Source: a bacterium
GTDB taxonomy: Bacteria; Spirochaetota; Leptospiria; Leptospirales; Leptonemataceae
Reading direction: 5' to 3'
Length of the DNA stretch: 64,000 nucleotides
Assembly: GCA_024742665.1 (NCBI GenBank)
Contig: JANSYA010000010.1
Location: 144,525-208,524 of the forward strand
How positions within the stretch are numbered: position 1 is the first letter of the stretch; every line of letters begins with the position of its first letter. Below are positions 53,883 to 64,000 of the stretch, in pieces. Position numbers and translations under genes: made by a program. A model generated the notes under the pieces. The model was given only the letters and a program-made list of their open reading frames with translations. It made no database searches and was not told the DNA's origin.

Positions 53883-53930
53883 AATATCAGAATCTCAGTG
53901 ATGTTGCCGCTGATCAATTTCAGACCGATC

Positions 53931-54677
53931 TCAGGCGGGACTGCTTTCTCCCGCGCTTTCAGGAGCCGCCGCGCCGCCCGCCGGGGACTGATCGTCGCCG
54001 TCGACTTTCGTAATCTCAGCCGCGCCGAGCTCCTTCATAAAAGCAGCTACGCCTGCTTCGTCGTAGTTCGCGGAATCCGCGGGAATCCACAGGCAGAACT
54101 GGTCGTTCGTGATTTCCGGATGCAGCGGCTTGCGGAAGGGATTGTACATCCCGGCCAGTAAAATCAAACCGGCAACGGTGGTGTGACCGCCGACCAGTAC
54201 GGTTAATTCGAACAGAATCGGCACCATGGCCGGCCAGGCGAAGGTCGGCTTACCGCCGATGTTCAACGGATAGGAACGAAAGTTCGGGAAGCCGTCGAAG
54301 TACGGAAAAATGCGCGGAAGCACCTGCTCATGCACGACCAGCTGCAGGCCGAAGGCGATGGCCAGGCCGGTCAGGCCCGCGAAAAAAGTAATCCAGGGGA
54401 TCTTTGAGCGCTTGAGGCCCATGTCGAATTCCAGGCCGTGGACCGGAAAGGGCGTCAGGCAGTCGAAATTCGTATAGCCTTTGGCGAAAGTGGCCTTCGC
54501 CGCTTTGCTGATCTTTTCCGGCGTGTCGAAGAGGCCGTAGATGCCTTTCGTCGTTTCGCGGTACGTATATTCGAAGAGTTTGTTCAGCGTCGCGAAAAAG
54601 GCTTTGCCGGGCGCTTCAAAGAAGGCGTCCAGTTTCGGCGCCAGATCTTCTAAGAATTTATCCAGTTTTTCTTTCAT
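53931..54677 (-). CDS. actD: ACIII subunit ActD (DUF3341)
   Basis: ActD is a small membrane subunit of alternative complex III. The 248-residue protein has a soluble N-terminal domain with YGLFDTPEKISKAAKATFAKGYTNFDCLTPFPVHGLE, which is the DUF3341 pattern. Two membrane helices follow (TFFAGLTGLAIAFGLQLVV and AMVPILFELTVLVGGHTTVAG), then a C-terminal tail. The N-terminal extension of about 40 residues (KFLEDLAPKLDAFFEAPGKA) is amphipathic. The order actC-actD-actE is conserved. Confidence 0.9.
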   Translation of the reverse strand: MKEKLDKFLEDLAPKLDAFFEAPGKAFFATLNKLFEYTYRETTKGIYGLFDTPEKISKAAKATFAKGYTNFDCLTPFPVHGLEFDMGLKRSKIPWITFFAGLTGLAIAFGLQLVVHEQVLPRIFPYFDGFPNFRSYPLNIGGKPTFAWPAMVPILFELTVLVGGHTTVAGLILLAGMYNPFRKPLHPEITNDQFCLWIPADSANYDEAGVAAFMKELGAAEITKVDGDDQSPAGGAAAPESAGESSPA

Positions 54678-54720
54678 AAGATAATTACCGTAGCGTATTC
54701 AACTGAATCCGATGCGTGGA

Positions 54721-56130
54721 TCAGTGTCCGTATCCTTTGGCGGCGTCTTTGGACTTCATCACCATCTTGATTTCGGTCATGGCGATCGTCGGCAAAAAGC
54801 GACAGAACAGGAGGAACAGAGTGAAGAACAATCCGCCCGATCCGAGCATAATGCCGTAGTCGTGCGCGGTCATCACATATTCATCCCAGCTGGAGGGCAG
54901 GAAGTCGCGGTGCAGCGAGGTCACAACGATCACGTAGCGCTCGAACCACATACCGATGTTGACGAAGATCGAAACGATCCACAGGACCATCGGGTTGGTG
55001 CGCAGCTTCTTGAACCAGAAGATCTGGGGGCTGATTACGTTACACGAAATCATGATCCAGTAGCTCCACCAATAAGGACCGAAGGCGCGGTTGATGAAGA
55101 CGAAGGCCTCCGCTTCGGTGCCGGAATACCAGGCGACGAAGAATTCGGTCGCGTAGGCCAGACCGACGATCATGCCGGTCAGGGTTACGACCTTGGCCAT
55201 GTTCTCAAGGTGCTTGATGGTGATATAATCTTTCAGATTGAACAGCTCGCGCATGATGATCAACAGAGTGAGCACCATACCGAAACCGGAGAAGATCGCG
55301 CCCGCAACGAAGTAGGGCGGGAAGATCGTGGTATGCCAGCCGGGAATCACCGAGGTGGCGAAGTCAAATGATACGATTGAGTGAACCGAAAGAACCAGCG
55401 GCGTCGAAAGGCCGGCCAGAATCATGGCGGTGGCTTCGTAGTGCGACCAACTGCGCGCGGAACCGACCCAGCCCAACGATAGAATCGAGTAGGCGTTCTT
55501 GCGGAATTTGCTCCAGAAGTCGGAACCTCTGATACGGTCGCGCACGGCCGCGAGGTCAGGCACGAGTCCCAGATACCAGAACACGAGCGAAATCGTTAAG
55601 TAAGTAGAAATAGCGAAAAGGTCCCAGAGCAGCGGCGAACGAAAGTTCGGCCACAGGGTGCCGCGTTCGTTCGGCAGCGGCGGAAACCAGATCAATACCA
55701 GCCAGGGGCGACCGACGTGAATGATCGGAAAGATACCCGCAGATGCGACCGCGAAGATCGTCATGGCTTCCGCGGAACGGTTGATCGCCGTGCGCCACTG
55801 CTGACGAAAGATGTACAGAACGGCGGAAATCAAAGTACCGGCGTGGCCGATCCCGATCCAGAAGACGAAGGTGATAATGAACGACCCCCAGCTGACCGGC
55901 ACGTTCACACCGACGATGCCCATGCCCGTGGCGATCAGATAGCCGATCTCGACGAAGAGCAGCGTTAAAAACGCGAGCGAAACACCAAAGGCGCCCCACC
56001 ACAGTTTGGTGGGGAAGGTGTCCATCGGACGAACAATGTCGTCGTTGACGTCGCCATAAACCTTGCCGCCCTCCACGAGCGGCGGGCTCATTTCGTTGAG
56101 TTCTTCCTCGGAATAATTGTCCTGTGCCAT
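54721..56130 (-). CDS. actC: ACIII subunit ActC, NrfD-type quinol-binding membrane subunit
   Basis: ActC is the main polysulfide-reductase (NrfD)-like membrane subunit of alternative complex III and is thought to bind menaquinol and to help conduct protons. The 469-residue protein has ten helices. Landmarks are FVFWIGIGHAGTLISAVLYI, RTAINRSAEAMTIFAV, HSIVSFDFATSVIPGWHTTI and GPYWWSYWIMISCNVISPQI. The acidic N-terminal leader (DNYSEEELNEMSPPLVEGG) is usual for this subunit. It lies directly after actB. Confidence 0.94.
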   Translation of the reverse strand: MAQDNYSEEELNEMSPPLVEGGKVYGDVNDDIVRPMDTFPTKLWWGAFGVSLAFLTLLFVEIGYLIATGMGIVGVNVPVSWGSFIITFVFWIGIGHAGTLISAVLYIFRQQWRTAINRSAEAMTIFAVASAGIFPIIHVGRPWLVLIWFPPLPNERGTLWPNFRSPLLWDLFAISTYLTISLVFWYLGLVPDLAAVRDRIRGSDFWSKFRKNAYSILSLGWVGSARSWSHYEATAMILAGLSTPLVLSVHSIVSFDFATSVIPGWHTTIFPPYFVAGAIFSGFGMVLTLLIIMRELFNLKDYITIKHLENMAKVVTLTGMIVGLAYATEFFVAWYSGTEAEAFVFINRAFGPYWWSYWIMISCNVISPQIFWFKKLRTNPMVLWIVSIFVNIGMWFERYVIVVTSLHRDFLPSSWDEYVMTAHDYGIMLGSGGLFFTLFLLFCRFLPTIAMTEIKMVMKSKDAAKGYGH

Positions 56131-56214
56131 AAATGCTGTTACTCTTTTAGAATCTGTTCTAACAATTCACCGATCCGGTCGCCCGAATCGATTCTATCTG
56201 CGTCGTCGCTGCTC

Positions 56215-59200
56215 TCAGGCCTTCCCGGTGTTGCGGATCCGTCCCAAATAGGTGATGGAAGGTTTCACTGCCAGGAAGTCGAGGACCTGATAGGAACGCT
56301 TCGCTTCTTTTTTCTTCAGGCGGCTGACCGCGCTCTTCGGATCGTTGATATTACCGAAAGTGATACTGTTTGACGGGCAGACGTCCTGGCAGGCGGTCTT
56401 GACCATGCCGTCCGCCACGAATTTGTCGCCCTGGGCGCGGCTTTCCTGACGGGCCACGGCGATCCGCTGAATACAGAACGTGCACTTTTCCATTACGCCG
56501 CGGGTGCGCACCGTGACGTCGGGGTTCATGGCCAGCTGCTGCGGATCACGCAGAGCGCGCTGGAGCCCTTCCATGTAGTTCCAGTTTTCATACCAGTTGA
56601 AGCGGCGAACTTTGTACGGGCAGTTGTTCGCGCAGTAGCGGGTGCCGACGCAGCGGTTGTAGGTCATGACGTTCAGACCTTCGCTGTTGTGTGTCGTCGC
56701 CGTTACCGGGCATACATTTTCGCACGGCGCATTTTCGCAGTGCTGGCAGAGCATCGGCTGGTGCGAAACCAGCGGCTGATCTTCTTCGCCGGAAAAATAA
56801 CGGTCGATGCGCATCCAGTGCATCTCGCGGCCTTTCGATACCTGATCGCGGCCGACCATCGGAATATTGTTTTCGCTGTTACAGGCGGTGACGCAGGAGC
56901 CGCAGCCGGTGCACTGATTCTGATCGATGATCATGTGCCAGCGGTTGCCCTTGTATTCCCAGGGCTCCATCAGGCCTTTGCCTTCCGGATACACGACGCC
57001 CGGCGGGCTCATTTCGTAATTGTTGTTTTTGTATTCGGCGAAAGTCGTTTCGCGGGTAATCGGGCGTTCGAAGCGCGTGCCGTCGCCTTTGGTCGCGGTA
57101 TACTGGCTCGAACCGTTGTACGGAACGTCGTGCGCGCCTTTCGGAGTGAACGGAGCGTTGTACTTATCCTGGTCGTTGTAGCCTTTGCGATAGATGGTTT
57201 GCGTGCTGGCGAGCAGGTAGCGGTCGCCGGTCTTCACCAGTTCGACCACCTGGCCGGAGAAGGCGAAGCTGTCCGAACCGGTTTCGACGAGAGCAACGGC
57301 GTTCTGGCCGACATCATCGCCGGTCTTGCCGACCGCGGTGCGGCCGTATCCCAGAGCGACGCAGGCCGCTTCGGGATGCAGACCCGGCTGCAGATGCACG
57401 GGCAGTCGCAGCTTTGCGCCGCCGGCGGTCTTTACGTCGACCACCGCGCCCTGCTTGATGCCCAGGCGACGGGCGGTCGCGGGCAGAATCGCCACGTAGT
57501 TGTCCCACACGATTTTCGTGACGGGCTCGGGCAGCTCCTGGCGGTAGGCGTTGTTCGCGCCGGTGCCGTCCAGAACCTGAACGTTGTAATACAGACCGAG
57601 AACCAGCTTCTTCGAATCGGCCGCGCTGGTGGCGGCGGCGAAGCCGGGCAGTTTCGCGACGGACGCCGCGCGAAAATTCCGGGCGGGGCGAGCCGCTTTT
57701 AGCGCCGCGCGGCCGGGAGCATAAAAGCCGGCCTGCAGAGCCGAGACCCAGAATTTGCGGAAGTTCTGGCCGCCGGCGAGTTTGCGCCAGCTGGCTTTGA
57801 CGTAGTCGTGAAAGCTCGACTGGCCGCCGAGGCTGCCGCCCGCCAGTTGGATCAGGCGGTCTTCGAATGAGAGCGTTTTATACAGCGGGCGAATGACCGG
57901 CTGCTGAATGCCGTGCACGCCGGAGACGACTTCGCTGTCGCCCCAGCTTTCCAGGAAGTGGCTGACCGGCAGAGCCGCATGAGCCACGGCGGAGCTTTCA
58001 TCCAGACGATCGGTTAACGACAGCACGTATTCGGCTTTGCCCAGGGCTTCTTTCGCGTTTGCGCCGGTCGGCAGGTGATACAGCGGGTTTGCGCCCGCGA
58101 TGATTACGGTTTTGTATTTCGTGCCGACTTCACCGAGCACCGCCTGTAGTTCGCGGTCCGATTGGCCCGCGGCGAGTTGCAGCGGCTGGCCGTAAGCGAC
58201 GGTCTTGCCGTCGTTATCGAGGATGGAGTTCAGCAGGTTGATCGCGATTTGCGCCGCCGCATTGGAACCGGTCGCCGCCAGCGGAGAGCCGCCGACCACC
58301 AGGCTTTTGCCGCGATGCGCCCACAGTTCTTCCGCGACGCCGGCAATCACCTGCTCGAAGAAGCCCTTGCGATAGAGGCCGGTCTCGTGTTTGAGCGCGC
58401 CCGTAATATTTTCGGGGCGATACTGGCGCAGCAGATTCGTTACCTGGCCGTTGCCCGCCAGGTTGCTGCGGCGCTGCTCGACGATTAAGTACGATGCGAT
58501 TGCCAGAGCGATCAACGCCTGGTCGCCGGGACGGATGCCGTGACGATCATCCGCGTTCGAGCCGGTCAGGCTGAACATGGATTCGAATACAACCAGTCGG
58601 TTGAGTTTGTTTTTATTCTTGAGGACGTCGCGGTTTTTGGAGTAGCCCGCTGAATACCAGGCCGGCTGGACCATCGTGCCCAGAAAATCGCCGTCGATCG
58701 ATACAATTAAATCAGCGCGATCAAAGCGATACGAAGGCACCAGGTCCTGGCCGTAGCTTTCGCGCTGGCCTTCGGCGATCTGACGCAGAGTCGGATCGGG
58801 ACGATACTCTACGTGGCGACCGCCGGGATATTTGCGCAGGAAGTCCTGCACGATCGCACGGCTGGACGGGCCGTCGATGGCGCCGGTCAAAAGCACGTAG
58901 CCGCCGGCAGCGAGCTTCTCGGCGGCAGCGGCGGTGATTTCAGAATCGGTGGATTTCTTTTTGCGACGCTTGCCGCTTTTCGTCGTTTCGAAAACGACCG
59001 GCTTGCGCAGGCGATCGGGATCGTACAGATCCATAATCGAAGCGACTTCCGACGCGGTGACGCCGCCGGCGGTCAGGGGATGGTCCGGGTTGCCGGCGAT
59101 TTGAATCGGGCGACCGTCGCGAGTGCGAATGATCAGACCGCTGCCGCTCGGGCTGGTCGTGGAGTAGAACGTGGGCAGGCCCGGAATCACTTCCGGCGGG

Positions 59201-59445
59201 CGTTTTACGGCCGGCACGATTTGTTCGGCCGGACGGCGGCAGGCGGCTGTGGCCATTACGGCGGAAGCGCCCATGAATTTCAGAAAGTCGCGGCGGGAAG
59301 TGCCTTTCGCACGAGCTTTCTCGCGCATATCTTTTTCGCTTTCGGCGAATTCCGCACGGTTCCAGTCGCTCAGGCTGAGGTCCTGTTTTTCCTCTAAGGA
59401 CTGCCAGTATTTCCGGGTATTCTGATTCGGTTCCGTTTTATTCAT
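56215..59445 (-). CDS. actB: ACIII subunit ActB, molybdopterin-like domain fused to iron-sulfur domain
   Basis: ActB is the large periplasmic subunit of alternative complex III, combining a molybdopterin-oxidoreductase-like domain that lacks its cofactor with a ferredoxin-like domain. I start it at ATG 59445 (NKTEPNQNTRKYWQSL); the open frame to 59550 adds nothing recognisable. The 1076-residue protein has a Tat motif at about residue 50 (SRRDFLKFMGASAVMATAAC). Four 4Fe/3Fe cluster motifs lie in its last 250 residues: CTGCGSCVTAC, CQHCENAPCENVC, CVGTRYCANNC and CTFC with ACQDVC. Tat export with the cluster already assembled is expected. Confidence 0.94.
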   Translation of the reverse strand: MNKTEPNQNTRKYWQSLEEKQDLSLSDWNRAEFAESEKDMREKARAKGTSRRDFLKFMGASAVMATAACRRPAEQIVPAVKRPPEVIPGLPTFYSTTSPSGSGLIIRTRDGRPIQIAGNPDHPLTAGGVTASEVASIMDLYDPDRLRKPVVFETTKSGKRRKKKSTDSEITAAAAEKLAAGGYVLLTGAIDGPSSRAIVQDFLRKYPGGRHVEYRPDPTLRQIAEGQRESYGQDLVPSYRFDRADLIVSIDGDFLGTMVQPAWYSAGYSKNRDVLKNKNKLNRLVVFESMFSLTGSNADDRHGIRPGDQALIALAIASYLIVEQRRSNLAGNGQVTNLLRQYRPENITGALKHETGLYRKGFFEQVIAGVAEELWAHRGKSLVVGGSPLAATGSNAAAQIAINLLNSILDNDGKTVAYGQPLQLAAGQSDRELQAVLGEVGTKYKTVIIAGANPLYHLPTGANAKEALGKAEYVLSLTDRLDESSAVAHAALPVSHFLESWGDSEVVSGVHGIQQPVIRPLYKTLSFEDRLIQLAGGSLGGQSSFHDYVKASWRKLAGGQNFRKFWVSALQAGFYAPGRAALKAARPARNFRAASVAKLPGFAAATSAADSKKLVLGLYYNVQVLDGTGANNAYRQELPEPVTKIVWDNYVAILPATARRLGIKQGAVVDVKTAGGAKLRLPVHLQPGLHPEAACVALGYGRTAVGKTGDDVGQNAVALVETGSDSFAFSGQVVELVKTGDRYLLASTQTIYRKGYNDQDKYNAPFTPKGAHDVPYNGSSQYTATKGDGTRFERPITRETTFAEYKNNNYEMSPPGVVYPEGKGLMEPWEYKGNRWHMIIDQNQCTGCGSCVTACNSENNIPMVGRDQVSKGREMHWMRIDRYFSGEEDQPLVSHQPMLCQHCENAPCENVCPVTATTHNSEGLNVMTYNRCVGTRYCANNCPYKVRRFNWYENWNYMEGLQRALRDPQQLAMNPDVTVRTRGVMEKCTFCIQRIAVARQESRAQGDKFVADGMVKTACQDVCPSNSITFGNINDPKSAVSRLKKKEAKRSYQVLDFLAVKPSITYLGRIRNTGKA

Positions 59446-59661
59446 AATCGCGATGCCATGTATCGGTTGGGGATCGATCGTAGTCTCTTGTGGTCGTTTA
59501 ATTCCAGTATTTCGTGGTCTGTTTTCTGTGTCAGCGTCGCCGGCCTGCAAACTCAGGCGCAGCCTGTGCGCCGGGAAGCGGGGAAGCAGCGGCGCAATGA
59601 ATTTCGGGGAGTTTGTGTTTCCAATTGGTCATCCCGGGAAATCCAGCAGCGCATCCTGATC

Positions 59662-60234
59662 TCAGTAGTGGCAGGTCCCGCAGTCCGCCAGGCGAACGCT
59701 AACGTTACCGCCGGGTGCGTCGGGCTGGGTTTCAGCGACGTAATCGCGGTGACAGTTCACACACCAGCCCATGTTGAAGGCCGTAGCGACTTCGACTTTG
59801 CCTTCGACCTGTCGCATATCGCCGTGACAGGCCGCGCAGTCGAGACCCTTCGCGATGTGCGGCTTGTGGCTAAAGCGTGCATGGTCGGGAAGGTCGTGGA
59901 CTTTGTTCCAGCGCAAGGGCACTCCTTGCTGATACGTTGTCCGAAGATACTGAATGTATTTGCTGTCGGACGCGACGTGCTGATGACACTTCATACAGGT
60001 CGCCGTATCGGGCACGGATGCGTGCGCGCTTTTTTCAACGCCGGCGTGACAGAACTTACAGTCCATGTTCATTTCGCCTGCGTGAATTTTATGACTGAAT
60101 GGGACCGGTTGGTCCGGCGCGTATCCGGTATACTTGGGTGGAACAACCCAGATCCAGTAAATCAATCCGAGTGGCACGAGTGCCAGGATGATTTTAGCGC
60201 GATGCTTCTTGAGAATAGTTGTAAATGCCGCCAT
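59662..60234 (-). CDS. actA: ACIII subunit ActA, pentahaem cytochrome c
   Basis: ActA is the pentahaem cytochrome of alternative complex III. The 190-residue protein has an N-terminal anchor (KIILALVPLGLIYWIWVV) and exactly five haem motifs: CKFCH, CMKCH, CAACH, CVNCH and CGTCH, the last at the C-terminus. The bis-His pattern (FSHKIHAG, FSHKPHIAK) is present. It is the first gene of a ten-gene minus-strand operon running to the ccoP-like gene. I could not find a convincing promoter upstream on the minus strand. Confidence 0.94.
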   Translation of the reverse strand: MAAFTTILKKHRAKIILALVPLGLIYWIWVVPPKYTGYAPDQPVPFSHKIHAGEMNMDCKFCHAGVEKSAHASVPDTATCMKCHQHVASDSKYIQYLRTTYQQGVPLRWNKVHDLPDHARFSHKPHIAKGLDCAACHGDMRQVEGKVEVATAFNMGWCVNCHRDYVAETQPDAPGGNVSVRLADCGTCHY

Positions 60235-60280
60235 CGATTTAATGACTCAATCACGTTATCCACGTTTTTCCGCAATGATT

Positions 60281-60310
60281 TTGCAGTCGCGGCGAGTCTT
60301 TTTTTATAAT
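60281..60310 (+). promoter_or_regulatory. Near-consensus sigma-70 promoter, plus strand
   Basis: TTGCAG at 60281-60286 and a perfect TATAAT at 60305-60310 are spaced by 18 bp. Transcription would start near 60317, some 400 bp before the clpB start. It therefore either gives clpB a very long leader or produces a separate small RNA. Confidence 0.55.
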
Positions 60311-60685
60311 ATGTCACGCGCGCCGCGATTTTTTCGATTATTCGCGTGCGATTGCGAAAAGTCGTCCGCATTTCTGGTAGTTTGCTGCGATTTATCATGT
60401 TGGTCCGTAGAGATTGGACTGCGCATATCGCGAATCGGAAAAATTAGCACTGCCTCTGTCAATCTGTCACGCGTCAGCTCGTGAAAGCAAACGCACAAGC
60501 CGTGTCGCGCGCCTGGCATCTGGTCTATCATTTGCATTAAGATCTGCATGCGGCGCGAAATCGCGCTCGCTTACAGTCGGTTTCTTCAATAGTAGTAAGC
60601 GACACGGGAATTTCCGGTCTCTGATTCTTGCGATGCTGCCGACATTTGATCTGGATCGATTCGAGCGGGTCGACCGGCTATTTAA

Positions 60686-60702
60686 TTGAGAGTTGTTCTC
60701 AA
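60686..60702 (+). promoter_or_regulatory. Inverted repeat over the clpB leader
   Basis: TTGAGA (60686-60691) and TCTCAA (60697-60702) form a perfect 6-bp dyad around GTTGT, ending 2 bases before the AAAGG ribosome binding site (60705-60709) of clpB. It could be a repressor operator or an mRNA hairpin that controls ribosome access. It does not match CIRCE. Confidence 0.45.
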
Positions 60703-60718
60703 GTAAAGGTATGGCATA

Positions 60719-63289
<2,571 letters not shown>

Positions 63290-63380
63290 TTTCGGCGGGC
63301 AACGGTTGTAACCGGGAGGCCGGGATAGCGTGGGATGTATTCGGTTGCATTTATGCCTGGTCCCGGCCCTGCCGACGCGT
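63290..63380. other. Spacer between clpB and the repeat array
   Basis: This 91-bp stretch has no gene. It contains TAACCGGGAGGCCGGG at about 63309, resembling the TAACCGGGAGCACG core of the following repeats, so it may be the worn remains of another copy. Confidence 0.35.
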
Positions 63381-63597
63381 GCGGCTTTTCCTGTATCCGG
63401 GTTTTGAACCGGGAGCACGAGATCGCGTGAGCTTTTTCGGAATTGGGCTTTAGCTTCGCGGGTGGCTGTTGCGGGCTGCTGTGTTCGGACCCGATTCCTG
63501 ATCCTTCACAGAATCTCTTGCTCCCGGTTCGAATGAGTACGGAGGAAGCCGCCGACATACAGTGATTGCGCGTCCTGCCCGCTGTCTTTTCGACGGT
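63381..63597 (+). repeat. Tandem repeat copy 1, structured noncoding element
   Basis: This is the first of three direct repeats with a period of about 217 bp. It begins GCGGCTTTTCCTG and ends after GCCGCCGACATACAGTGAT plus a variable stretch. AACCGGGAGCA (63407-63417) and TGCTCCCGGTT (63519-63529) are perfect inverted repeats separated by about 100 nt, and the pairing extends outward and inward for up to 22 bp with few mismatches. A second, inner pair is formed by GAGCT (63429-63433) and AGCTTCGCG. Confidence 0.85.
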
Positions 63598-63813
63598 GCG
63601 GCTTTTCCTGTATCCGGGTTTATAACCGGGAGCACGTGACTGCGCGAGCTTTTTGGAATTGGGCTTTAGCTTCGCGGGCGGCGGTTTACGCCATAGCGTC
63701 CGGGCCCGACCCCAAAAATTTCGTCACAGAGTCTCTTGCTCCCGGTTCGAATGAGCACGGAGGAAGCCGCCGACATACAGTGATCGCGCGTCCCGCCCTG
63801 GCTTGCCGACCGA
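63598..63813 (+). repeat. Tandem repeat copy 2, structured noncoding element
   Basis: This copy has the same start GCGGCTTTTCCTGTATCCGG and the same inverted arms, AACCGGGAGCA (63624-63634) and TGCTCCCGGTT (63737-63747). Its middle differs from copy 1 but is nearly identical to copy 3. At the inner end of the stem, copy 1 has GAT facing ATC while copy 2 has GAC facing GTC. This compensatory change suggests the structure matters. Confidence 0.85.
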
Positions 63814-64000
63814 GCGGCTTTTCCTGAAGTCATGTTTTCACCGGGAGCACGTGATTGCGCGAGCTTTTTGGAATTGGGTATCAGCTTCGCGGGCGGCGGT
63901 TTACGCCATAGCGTCCGGGCCCGACCCCAAAAATTTCGTCACAGAGTCTCTTGCTCCCGGTTCGAATGAGCACGGAGGAAGCCGCCGACATACAGTGATC
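63814..64000 (+). repeat. Tandem repeat copy 3, truncated by the window edge
   Basis: The third copy begins GCGGCTTTTCCTG and has the arms ACCGGGAGCA (63840-63849) and TGCTCCCGGTT (63952-63962). It keeps the GGAGGAAGCCGCCGACATAC end and stops at the window end in CAGTGATC, so the array may continue. The second and third copies are nearly identical over more than 100 bp. Confidence 0.85.

Larger units (their letters stand above)
60235..60718. other. Divergent intergenic region between actA and clpB
   Basis: This 484-bp gap holds no gene that I would support. It contains a near-consensus plus-strand promoter (60281-60310), far from clpB, and a 17-bp inverted repeat next to the clpB ribosome binding site. 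A TTAGCACTG at about 60444 resembles one half of the CIRCE heat-shock operator, but the other half is missing. A 91-codon open frame at 60414-60689 has no ribosome binding site or recognisable features. Confidence 0.5.

Noticed and set aside
60444..60470. Possible CIRCE heat-shock operator upstream of clpB
   Set aside because: Only one half (TTAGCACTG) is present; the second half-site, GAGTGCTAA, is missing.
60414..60689. A 91-codon open frame between actA and clpB
   Set aside because: No ribosome binding site, no recognisable motif and a composition typical of noncoding GC-rich DNA.
63519..63536. tRNA T-arm (CCCGGTTCGAATGAG resembles a T-loop)
   Set aside because: The GGTTCGAAT segment is not flanked by a proper 5-bp T stem, anticodon arm or acceptor stem.
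63636..63827. A 63-codon open frame inside the repeats
   Set aside because: It spans a repeat junction, is not maintained in the other copies and has no features of a protein.
63381..64000. Integron attC array
   Set aside because: The repeats lack the R-Y-Y-Y-A-A-C and G-T-T-R-R-R-Y core sites, contain no cassette genes, and no integrase is visible, so I describe them only as structured tandem repeats.

Overview
The window is GC-rich (roughly 58-60% by eye), densely coded bacterial chromosome and looks like core genome rather than a mobile region. Several traits suggest a diderm spirochaete of the Leptospirales type: permissive lipoproteins, a bactofilin, an alternative complex III (ACIII) respiratory operon, a HiPIP, and a membrane-anchored MutS-like protein. 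This placement is an inference from gene content; the window holds no rRNA to confirm it. I found no tRNA, rRNA, insertion sequence, prophage or CRISPR array.

Layout. 0.2-5.8 kb: a macromolecular-synthesis operon (rpsU, yqeY, dnaG, rpoD) with a strong terminator. 5.8-11.9 kb: two hotdog thioesterases flanking a tripartite type I secretion-like set (HlyD-type adaptor, ABC exporter, TolC-like outer-membrane protein, small lipoprotein); the exporter ATPase domain has lost nearly every catalytic motif. 12-18 kb: a LysR regulator divergent from leuC-leuD, an unknown lipoprotein, folD, a Nudix/DUF1801 pair and a HiPIP. 18-30 kb: rlmB, cysS, a lytic transglycosylase, a TPR protein, a bactofilin, pdxA and a WecA/MraY-type transferase. 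29.7-33.8 kb: dapA, dapB, cdaA, ybbR and acpS, the last four joined by 4-bp overlaps, linking diaminopimelate, c-di-AMP and acyl-carrier-protein activation. 34-48 kb: Ppx/GppA, MutS-like, PilZ, a QueG-MutY fusion, mtnB, a PilZ/TPR membrane protein, a YidD-like lipoprotein, RecJ, a hydrolase and a small membrane protein. 48-60 kb: a long minus-strand respiratory operon, actABCDEF followed by a cytochrome c lipoprotein and ccoNOP homologues. 60.7-63.3 kb: clpB. 63.4-64 kb: three tandem copies of a noncoding element of about 217 bp with a conserved long inverted repeat, running off the window edge.

The respiratory operon is the most interesting feature. ActA-F form the quinol-oxidising ACIII, which normally delivers electrons to an oxidase through c-type cytochromes. 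The CcoN homologue behind it aligns well with cbb3 oxidase subunit I but lacks all six histidines that bind haem b, haem b3 and CuB. It therefore cannot reduce oxygen in the usual way and may be a structural platform for the CcoO and CcoP cytochromes. Other strong oddities are the in-frame QueG-MutY fusion, the apparently catalytically dead ABC exporter, and the terminal repeat array.
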